Shown here: one piece after another, positions 1 through 4,246 of the stretch
Position numbering within the stretch: position 1 is the stretch's first letter
Layout of the letters: every line of letters starts with the position of its first letter
Assembly (NCBI GenBank): GCA_003561325.1
Contig: PWWY01000033.1
Coordinates: 1 to 5,424 of the forward strand
Source: Syntrophomonadaceae bacterium
Lineage (GTDB): Bacteria; Bacillota; Dethiobacteria; DTU022; UBA8154
Direction: 5' to 3'
DNA: 5,424 nt
Notes under the pieces: model-generated
Seen by the model: the letters and a program-made list of their open reading frames with translations, nothing else
What the model was told of the DNA's origin: nothing
Database searches by the model: none
Program-made: the position numbers and the translations under genes

Positions 1-27
1 GCATGATGTAGGGATTGATTTTATTTC

Positions 28-62
28 GGGCTGCGCGGTTTTAGTGTAGCCCTGTTTATTTT
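28..62 (+). terminator. Rho-independent terminator of a gene left of the window
   Basis: Positions 28-36 (GGGCTGCGC) pair with 44-52 (GTGTAGCCC) to give a 9-bp stem with two G-U pairs and a 7-base loop. The stem is followed by the T-rich run TGTTTATTTT. This is a typical intrinsic terminator, and its orientation implies that a + strand gene ends just before the window. It also separates that gene from the secreted-protein gene at 183. Confidence 0.7.
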
Positions 63-88
63 GAAAAGAAAGTCGGTTTTCATAGAAA
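61..88 (+). promoter_or_regulatory. Weak candidate sigma-A promoter for the secreted-protein gene
   Basis: TTGAAA (61-66) is separated by 16 bases from TAGAAA (83-88). The -35 is good and the -10 is poor. It lies directly after the upstream terminator and would leave a leader of roughly 85 bases. Other AT-rich stretches at 121-130 and 157-165 could instead supply a -10, but no better -35 partner was found for them. The region 89-168 shows nothing else recognisable. Confidence 0.25.
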
Positions 89-182
89 GCCCAGTAACTT
101 TTTTTGCGTTATGTCGTTATTCTAAATACATGGTGAGCCATTATCGGAAAATCCAATATATTTATGATGGAGGAGAATCGAA

Positions 183-1034
183 GTGCTTGCAGCACGAATC
201 AAAGTAGTGTGGTTCTTATGGCTGGTTTTCATGGTCGTCGCGTTTACGCTGGGACCTGCTGCGGCGACAGCGGCGGAAGAAAATGCCGCGGACTTGGGCG
301 TGAAGATATATTACAACCAAAACGAGGTTCTATCTGGCGTTGCCCCCCTGCTGGTGGATGGGCGCGTGCTCATTTCCGTGCGCCCCTTCCTGGAAGCCAT
401 GGGTTCGCAGGTGCGCTGGGATCATGAAAATAACCAGGTTGTTGCTCAACACAAAGGAAAAACCATCATCATAAACCTGGAAGATTCTTATGCGGAAATA
501 GATGGGGTCAAAACGGAGATGAGCCCTCCGGCACAGGTAATTAACGGCAGTACCATGGTTTCGCTGCGGTTTCTCATTGAATGCCTGGATTTATCGGTGT
601 ACTGGAACGCGGAAGAATACGCCGTGGAGATTGCCTCGAAGAATTTTGTTCCCTATACGCGTCTGTCTTTAAGCAGTCTGGATGAGGTCACCGGGATTGT
701 TGAAGCCTGGGTAGAGAGCAGGAGAAGCGAGCCCGGGGTAGACGTTCGGGTATTTGAAGACAAACTTTACATCCTGGCTACCTTTGGCTTGAAGGAGTCA
801 GGAGGGTATGATGTTCGCATCCGGAATATTGAACGAGAGCAGGATGGTTTCCTCGTGGAAATTCTCTACATTGAACCCGCTCCTGGCCAATATACGTTTC
901 CTGCTTTTACCCGTCCATTCGACCTGGTGTCGATCGCGTTAGACGAATATAGCCTCCCTTCCCACCTGCTTTTAACTTACCAGGGTTATGAAAGCGAGCT
1001 TTATCCACCGCTTCCCACGCGGTTGGAACCATAA
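183..1034 (+). CDS. Secreted protein: copper-amine-oxidase-type stalk domain plus PrcB-like C-terminal domain
   Basis: This is a 283-residue exported protein of unknown specific function. The GTG start at 183 is chosen because GGAGGAG (169-175) lies 7 bases upstream and the N-terminus is then a clean signal peptide: K/R in residues 5-7, a hydrophobic core at about 8-23, and an AAATAA region with probable cleavage near residue 30. Residues 40-152 match the copper amine oxidase N-terminal (stalk) family, with two beta-rich halves carrying the hallmarks LVDGRVLISVRPFLEAMG and VSLRFLIECL. These domains are common in clostridial surface and extracellular proteins and do not themselves bind copper or catalyse oxidation. 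Residues 185-268 resemble the C-terminal domain of PrcB, a protease-complex subunit: a YILATFG strand, then SGGYDVRI, then a strand ending in a proline-rich EPAPG turn. The gene appears monocistronic, with its own terminator at 1078. The stalk call is firm; the PrcB call is a pattern judgement. A cell-wall or extracellular role is inferred. Confidence 0.85.
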   Translation: MLAARIKVVWFLWLVFMVVAFTLGPAAATAAEENAADLGVKIYYNQNEVLSGVAPLLVDGRVLISVRPFLEAMGSQVRWDHENNQVVAQHKGKTIIINLEDSYAEIDGVKTEMSPPAQVINGSTMVSLRFLIECLDLSVYWNAEEYAVEIASKNFVPYTRLSLSSLDEVTGIVEAWVESRRSEPGVDVRVFEDKLYILATFGLKESGGYDVRIRNIEREQDGFLVEILYIEPAPGQYTFPAFTRPFDLVSIALDEYSLPSHLLLTYQGYESELYPPLPTRLEP

Positions 1035-1077
1035 ACTTAATCGCTCTAACTTTCATGATGGATGAGCTAGAAAACAG

Positions 1078-1117
1078 AACAGGGATTGCCATGAACACGG
1101 CAACCCCTGTTTTTTTG
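1078..1117 (+). terminator. Strong terminator between convergent genes, possibly bidirectional
   Basis: The arm 1079-1090 (ACAGGGATTGCC) pairs with 1099-1110 (GGCAACCCCTGT), giving 12 bp with a single mismatch and an 8-base loop. It is followed by an uninterrupted T-run to 1117. It terminates the secreted-protein gene. On the - strand the same hairpin is followed by TTCTGTTTTCT, so it could also stop transcription of the convergent sigma/anti-sigma operon, which has no other obvious terminator. Confidence 0.9.
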
Positions 1118-1179
1118 AAGAAACCCCCTGCCTCCAACTCTACATCTCACCATCTCAATTTTTCTAGATCGTGAAGGGG

Positions 1180-2253
1180 TCAAGGCCCTGAAGGGGCTGA
1201 AATCGATTCCAGCGCTTCGATGACCTCGAATAATTGCTCATCTTCCAGCTGACCGGTAAGGCTCACCACTGATTTTTCCTGCAGCCAGGTAATCGTATTC
1301 ATCCCTTGTTCTTGACGGAAAAGGGATCCTTCATACGAGCCCACCTGGACGGGTATGGCCAGCTCGTCCAGGGAGTAATAAGCCGCGCCAGCTGCTGCAG
1401 CGGAGAGGAAAAAGCTCTGGTTGATGGAAAGCCGCCGCTCCCCGTCAGGGCTGGCATAGGATTGCGTCACGACATGCAGCACGGTGTCCGATCGGGAGAT
1501 GACGGCATTGGCAAACACGAAGCCTGCGGGAGCTTCCGGGAGATACCAAATCTCGTAGACAGCCAGGGTTGCTGACAACCCCTTTAAAGTGTTGATCAAG
1601 TTAGTATGCTCGGAAAACCCAAGGCTGCTCGTGGTCTCCATCGCCATATCCATTTCTGCCTCCGGTTGGCTTTCCCGGGCCAGGATTTCCCCGGCAGGCT
1701 GTTCCGGGGTTTCCTCCCCGAAGTCTCTTGCTCCATCCGGGTCTTCAGCCGTATCCACGTCCATGTCCAGGGTGGGGATTTCTTCGCCGGGATGAATATC
1801 CGCTAACACAGCTTCTTGTCCTGGCGCTGCGCCCGGATCCGGGGTCTTTGGAGGCAAGGGTGCTTCTGCCTCAGTTAGTTCTCCTGAAGTCTCCACGCGA
1901 ATAAAGGCCTCGTCCGCTTCCGAGGAGGTGGTGACACCGGAGAAGGACTGTTTCAGTATGTCCACCGGGGGCAAGCCTGCAAAGTAGATGGCCACCAATA
2001 GACAAGCCGCCGCCAGGGAGGATAACGCTTTATGTCGCCTGAACAATTCGTATCCCCGCTTGAGCAAGGAACTGTCTTGGTCATCGACAAGTGTGCTTGT
2101 ATCTCCCGAAAGGGCAGGGCATTCCTGGTTTTCTAACCGCGACCTCAGGTCAGCCCATCCCTGCATGCTGGGAGGAGGCGTTAACGCTTCACTTTCCTGC
2201 TGAAAATAGGTTTTTAGCAAGTGTTCCAGGTCTTTTCCATGTGGTTTTTTCAT
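1180..2253 (-). CDS. Single-pass membrane protein with DUF4367-like C-terminus, probable anti-sigma factor or sensor for the adjacent ECF sigma
   Basis: This 357-residue protein starts at the ATG at 2253, with GAGGAG 8 bases upstream (2262-2267). Residues 1-75 are predicted cytoplasmic, hydrophilic and partly helical. One membrane helix follows at about 76-94 (LSSLAAACLLVAIYFAGL), with basic residues (RRHK) just before it, fitting an N-in orientation. Residues 105-210 form a low-complexity acidic, proline-rich linker. Residues 225-352 form an outside domain resembling DUF4367: a YLPEAPAGF motif, then ITWLQEKSVVSLTG, then a final helix with EVIEALESI. DUF4367 proteins often lie next to ECF sigma factors in Firmicutes. 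It lies 66 bases downstream of the sigma gene, probably in the same transcript. An anti-sigma role is inferred from that position and topology. The zinc-binding H-x3-C-x2-C motif of classical anti-sigma domains is absent from the N-terminus, so sigma binding would need another fold. The alternative is a sigma-controlled surface lipid or wall sensor. Confidence 0.8.
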   Translation of the reverse strand: MKKPHGKDLEHLLKTYFQQESEALTPPPSMQGWADLRSRLENQECPALSGDTSTLVDDQDSSLLKRGYELFRRHKALSSLAAACLLVAIYFAGLPPVDILKQSFSGVTTSSEADEAFIRVETSGELTEAEAPLPPKTPDPGAAPGQEAVLADIHPGEEIPTLDMDVDTAEDPDGARDFGEETPEQPAGEILARESQPEAEMDMAMETTSSLGFSEHTNLINTLKGLSATLAVYEIWYLPEAPAGFVFANAVISRSDTVLHVVTQSYASPDGERRLSINQSFFLSAAAAGAAYYSLDELAIPVQVGSYEGSLFRQEQGMNTITWLQEKSVVSLTGQLEDEQLFEVIEALESISAPSGP

Positions 2254-2319
2254 AAGTCATGCTCCTCGATGTTCAATCATCATCCCGGTTGCCCAACCTT
2301 TGCAACCAGGGCGGTGGAG

Positions 2320-2847
2320 TCAGGCTTTACCCTTATGACGCTTGTGGCCTGGTGAAGGTTGCAGCAAAACTCGTAATTTTTCCCGGGCACGAAACAACCG
2401 CGACTTGATCGTGCCGGGGGACACAGTATGCAGGGAAGCGATATCTTTAATGCTGAGTTCATTAAAATATTTCAACACGATGAGCATCCGCTCATCGGGA
2501 TCCAGCTGCTGCAGGGCCTCACGAACTTCTTGCAAGTTTTCTTTCTTTTCCCAGAAATCATGGGGGGATGATTCCCAGGAAGGATCCGCTTGAATATCTG
2601 TTTTTTCCGAAAAGATCAGCTTTTTGTTTTTACGCAGCAGGTCAACGCTGTAATTGGCTGCAATGACACTCACCCAGGAAGCGAACTTATCTTTATCGCG
2701 CAGGGTTTCCATCCTGGAGAAAGCTTTTAAGAAGGCTTCCTGGGCGGCATCTTCTGCCAGCTGATAGTCTCCCGTAACCAGGTAAGCTGTGCGAAATATT
2801 TTATGAAAATGCTCGTGGTAGAGCGTTTCGAAGTTTTGTATATCCAT
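2320..2847 (-). CDS. RNA polymerase sigma factor, ECF (extracytoplasmic function) subfamily
   Basis: This is a 175-residue sigma-70 family protein, the usual size for ECF factors. Region 2 spans about residues 4-75, with FETLYHEHFHKIFRTAYLV, the AEDAAQEAFLKAF core-binding helix and the -10-reading segment ending in SVDLLRK. A short acidic linker (80-103) follows. Region 4 spans about 105-162, with the helix-turn-helix LSIKDIASLHTVSPGTIKSR that reads the -35. Regions 1 and 3 are absent, as expected. I chose the ATG at 2847 because region 2 begins right after it. A TTG at 2889 would add 14 residues but sits inside a strong hairpin and has no ribosome binding site. Support for 2847 is AAGGCAGG, about 11 bases upstream. 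The tail (SPGHKRHKGKA) is strongly basic. The gene lies first in the - strand operon with the membrane protein downstream. Target promoters cannot be identified here, and no clear autoregulatory ECF-type promoter was seen upstream. Confidence 0.93.
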   Translation of the reverse strand: MDIQNFETLYHEHFHKIFRTAYLVTGDYQLAEDAAQEAFLKAFSRMETLRDKDKFASWVSVIAANYSVDLLRKNKKLIFSEKTDIQADPSWESSPHDFWEKKENLQEVREALQQLDPDERMLIVLKYFNELSIKDIASLHTVSPGTIKSRLFRAREKLRVLLQPSPGHKRHKGKA

Positions 2848-2887
2848 GGGACGATTGGCCTGCCTTACTGGAATGAGGTACGTGTAC

Positions 2888-2920
2888 AAAAGCGGGCCGG
2901 ATTACTCTCCGGCGGCTTTT
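2888..2920 (-). promoter_or_regulatory. Hairpin at the predicted 5' end of the sigma factor mRNA
   Basis: On the - strand the outer arm AAAAGC (2920-2915) pairs with GCTTTT (2893-2888), and the inner arm GCCGGA (2913-2908) pairs with TCCGGC (2901-2896). A 1x2 internal loop lies between the arms and GAGTAA forms the 6-base loop. The 12 paired bases end in TTTTGT. The predicted transcription start is near 2920, so this would be the first thing transcribed, about 40 bases ahead of the ATG. It could be a stabilising 5' stem-loop or an attenuator. Because the structure is symmetric, it could also act as a terminator on the + strand, where it is followed by CTTTTCCTCTTATTTT. Confidence 0.6.
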
Positions 2921-2926
2921 CCTCTT

Positions 2927-2935
2927 ATTTTAACA
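2927..2935 (-). promoter_or_regulatory. Candidate extended -10 promoter for the sigma/membrane-protein operon
   Basis: Read on the - strand, TGT immediately precedes TAAAAT (2932-2927), forming an extended -10 element (TGN plus -10 hexamer). No convincing -35 lies 16-18 bases further upstream, which is tolerated for extended -10 promoters. The start point would be about 2920, a purine. I looked for an ECF-type GGAAC/CGTC pair and found only GGAAAT at 2978-2973 without a partner. Confidence 0.4.
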
Positions 2936-2978
2936 CAAAAAGCTGCAAAGCAGGATAAGATTCTTTGCTGATATTTCC

Positions 2979-3011
2979 AGCCATCCCTTCAATCCCTTGA
3001 CAAGCCATCCC
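2979..3011. repeat. Direct repeat AGCCATCCC flanking the IclR-gene -35
   Basis: AGCCATCCC occurs exactly at 2979-2987 and again at 3003-3011, 24 bases apart start to start. The second copy begins right after the TTGACA -35 hexamer. Such spacing could place a regulator on one face of the helix, but no family can be named and chance is possible. Confidence 0.35.
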
Positions 3012-3026
3012 AGAATTGATTAAAAT
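2997..3026 (+). promoter_or_regulatory. Sigma-A promoter of the IclR-family gene
   Basis: A perfect -35 TTGACA (2997-3002) is followed after 18 bases by TAAAAT (3021-3026). The predicted start is near 3033, giving a leader of about 65 bases. It is divergent from the sigma operon promoter about 60-70 bases away. Confidence 0.75.
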
Positions 3027-3039
3027 GAGATGGATGGAA

Positions 3040-3054
3040 TGAAATGCATTTTCG
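3040..3054. promoter_or_regulatory. Palindromic candidate operator of the IclR-family regulator
   Basis: TGAAATGCATTTTCG contains GAAA-N5-TTTC and a perfect inner palindrome AAATGCATTT (3042-3051). It sits just downstream of the predicted start (about +8 to +22), where a bound repressor would block the promoter. Known IclR-family sites (IclR, KdgR) are short A/T-rich palindromes with GAAA/TTTC arms, so autoregulation is a reasonable inference. A related sequence lies in the leader of the dehydrogenase gene at 4174-4200. Confidence 0.45.
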
Positions 3055-3099
3055 CAAGGCAGGAATGATTCTCAAGCCAGGCATAGAGGAGCGTAAAGC

Positions 3100-3912
3100 A
3101 TGAAACTGGAAGAAACCAAGGAGAAAGAAGGAAAATATGTTCAATCGCTGGAAAGGGCGCTGAATATCCTGGAAGTGATGGCCCATGAAGGGGCTCCGAT
3201 CACGGTCACGGAACTCTCTGAAAAGGTTGGACTGAAGATCAGCACGGTCCACCGCTTGCTGGCCACATTTGCTCACCGGGGATATATCGAGCAGGATCCC
3301 GATGACAACAAATACCGCCTGGGATTAAAACTCCTGGAGATTGGAAATGCGGTGCTTTACTTTGCCGATATCCGCATTGTGGCGCGGCCATACCTGGAGG
3401 AGTTAGTTGAACGCTGTAATGAAACGGCCAACCTGGCAATTTTAGATGACGCGGAAGTTGTTTATATCGATCAGGTGGAATCCAAGAACCTGGTCATTGT
3501 CAAGATGCTGGCCCAGGCCGGCAACCGGGGCCATATTCACTGCACCGCTTCCGGAAAGTCCATGCTGGCTTTTTTGCCCGAGGAAAAGATCGATGAGATT
3601 CTGGGAAAGATTGAGATGCCCAAGTTTACCAATGAAACGATCACGGACCCCGCACAATTAAAGAAGGAACTTGCTCGCATTCGCCAGGAAGGTTATGCCC
3701 TGGATTGGGGAGAGCGGGAAGAACATGTTCGCTGCGTGGCGGCGCCCATTTTAAACCACGAAGACAGGGTCATTGCCTCCATTAGCGTTTCCGGTCCCAG
3801 CAACCGCATTACCACGTACTACATGAAACACGAACTGGTTGATGTTGTCAAAGAAATTGCCTCGAAGGTTTCACACAAAATGGGCTATAATGAAGAACAC
3901 CTGATTCAATAA
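3100..3912 (+). CDS. IclR-family transcriptional regulator
   Basis: This is a 270-residue one-component regulator, the usual length for the family. The ATG at 3100 is supported by AGAGGAG (3085-3091), 8 bases upstream. Residues 13-82 form the winged helix-turn-helix, with VQSLERALNILEVMA, the recognition region TELSEKVGLKISTVHRLL (37-54) and the wing GYIEQDPDDNKYRLG. Residues 90-262 form the IclR effector-binding domain, with hallmarks HCTASGKSMLAFLP (147-160), the GYALDWGEREEHVRCVAAPI segment (198-217) and ISVSGPSNRI (228-237). Such domains bind small carboxylic or aromatic metabolites, and the ligand cannot be told from sequence here. Members act as repressors or activators, often of adjacent genes. 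The gene has its own promoter and terminator, and the next gene on the same strand is a glutamate dehydrogenase, so control of amino-acid catabolism is a plausible inference. Nothing in the coding sequence looks damaged. Confidence 0.94.
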   Translation: MKLEETKEKEGKYVQSLERALNILEVMAHEGAPITVTELSEKVGLKISTVHRLLATFAHRGYIEQDPDDNKYRLGLKLLEIGNAVLYFADIRIVARPYLEELVERCNETANLAILDDAEVVYIDQVESKNLVIVKMLAQAGNRGHIHCTASGKSMLAFLPEEKIDEILGKIEMPKFTNETITDPAQLKKELARIRQEGYALDWGEREEHVRCVAAPILNHEDRVIASISVSGPSNRITTYYMKHELVDVVKEIASKVSHKMGYNEEHLIQ

Positions 3913-3993
3913 AATGGATAGCAGTTTCAAAAACTTCGAATGCGGCAAACCGCCATCATGGCAACCCATCTTGGTTAAGGAAACGACAAACCT

Positions 3994-4020
3994 GCCGGCT
4001 TACAGGCCGGCTTTTGTTTT
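3994..4020 (+). terminator. Rho-independent terminator of the IclR-family gene
   Basis: GCCGGC (3994-3999) pairs with GCCGGC (4006-4011) around a 6-base TTACAG loop, followed directly by TTTTGTTTT. It lies about 80 bases after the stop codon. It separates the regulator from the dehydrogenase, which therefore needs its own promoter. Confidence 0.85.
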
Positions 4021-4039
4021 GTCTCGATGCATGTAAAGC

Positions 4040-4095
4040 GAGAACCCGTAAAGGACCGACGAGCGGGGTAAACCCTGGGGTATTCTCTTGTTTTT
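4040..4095 (+). other. Inverted repeat with trailing T-run in the regulator-dehydrogenase gap
   Basis: GAGAACCC (4040-4047) can pair with GGG-TA-TTCTC (4078-4087) with a 2-base bulge. Inside, GGG-TAAA-CCC (4066-4075) can form a competing small hairpin. The outer repeat is followed by TTGTTTTT. This could be a second terminator, part of a small structured RNA, or chance. No promoter for a separate transcript was found, and it matches no riboswitch class I know. The rest of 4021-4126 holds no gene. Confidence 0.3.
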
Positions 4096-4126
4096 CTATC
4101 AGCATAAGTCCTGTCAGAATAGGTCA

Positions 4127-4155
4127 TTGACACAGAACTTTGCCTAAATTATAAT
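4127..4155 (+). promoter_or_regulatory. Perfect consensus sigma-A promoter of the glutamate dehydrogenase gene
   Basis: TTGACA (4127-4132), a 17-base spacer and TATAAT (4150-4155) match the sigma-A consensus at all twelve positions with optimal spacing. The predicted start is near 4162, giving a leader of about 85 bases. A promoter this strong suggests very high expression, or the need for a repressor to hold it down. Confidence 0.93.
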
Positions 4156-4173
4156 AGCAGTAATTCCATATGG

Positions 4174-4214
4174 TGAAACATTTTTCGATTCACGAAATGC
4201 CCGGCGGTTCACGA
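4174..4214. promoter_or_regulatory. Repeat-rich leader with candidate operator upstream of the dehydrogenase
   Basis: TTTCG (4183-4187) and CGAAA (4193-4197) form a perfect inverted repeat around 5 bases. TGAAA (4174-4178) precedes it and GAAATGC (4194-4200) overlaps its right arm. GAAATGC and CATTTT(T)CG also occur, in overlapping form, in the candidate operator of the IclR gene at 3041-3054. TTCACGA is directly repeated at 4189-4195 and 4208-4214. The site lies about 12-50 bases after the predicted transcription start, suited to repression. It could instead act as RNA structure: TTTTCG (4182-4187) can also pair with CGAAAA (4219-4224). Confidence 0.4.
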
Positions 4215-4231
4215 TCGGCGAAAAGAAATCC

Positions 4232-4238
4232 GGAGGTG
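4232..4238 (+). promoter_or_regulatory. Ribosome binding site that fixes a TTG start
   Basis: GGAGGTG lies 8 bases before TTG at 4247. The next in-frame ATG (4262) has AAGGAG directly touching it, which is too close to work, and the out-of-frame ATG at 4251 meets a stop after four codons. The TTG start is therefore preferred. Confidence 0.75.
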
Positions 4239-4246
4239 TTAACGAA

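Noticed and set aside
164..427. An 87-codon + strand open frame starting with ATG just before the secreted-protein gene
   Set aside because: It overlaps the signal peptide and stalk domain in another frame, has no good ribosome binding site of its own (GGAGGAG lies after its start) and its product is low-complexity without any domain.
907..1137. A 76-codon - strand open frame across the convergent junction
   Set aside because: It runs through the strong terminator hairpin and the end of the secreted-protein gene, and its product has no recognisable domain.
2848..2889. A 14-residue longer sigma factor starting at TTG 2889
   Set aside because: The added residues are not part of region 2, the TTG lies within the leader hairpin, no ribosome binding site precedes it, and the ATG at 2847 fits the family length.
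3950..3962. GCCAT-C-ATGGC palindrome after the IclR-gene stop codon
   Set aside because: Perfect but short (5-bp arms), located between a stop codon and its terminator, with no promoter nearby. It is probably chance.
4021..4126. Possible riboswitch upstream of the dehydrogenase
   Set aside because: The sequence lies upstream of the consensus promoter and so is not in the dehydrogenase mRNA. I saw no match to the conserved cores of the glutamine, c-di-GMP, c-di-AMP, guanidine or tetrahydrofolate classes.
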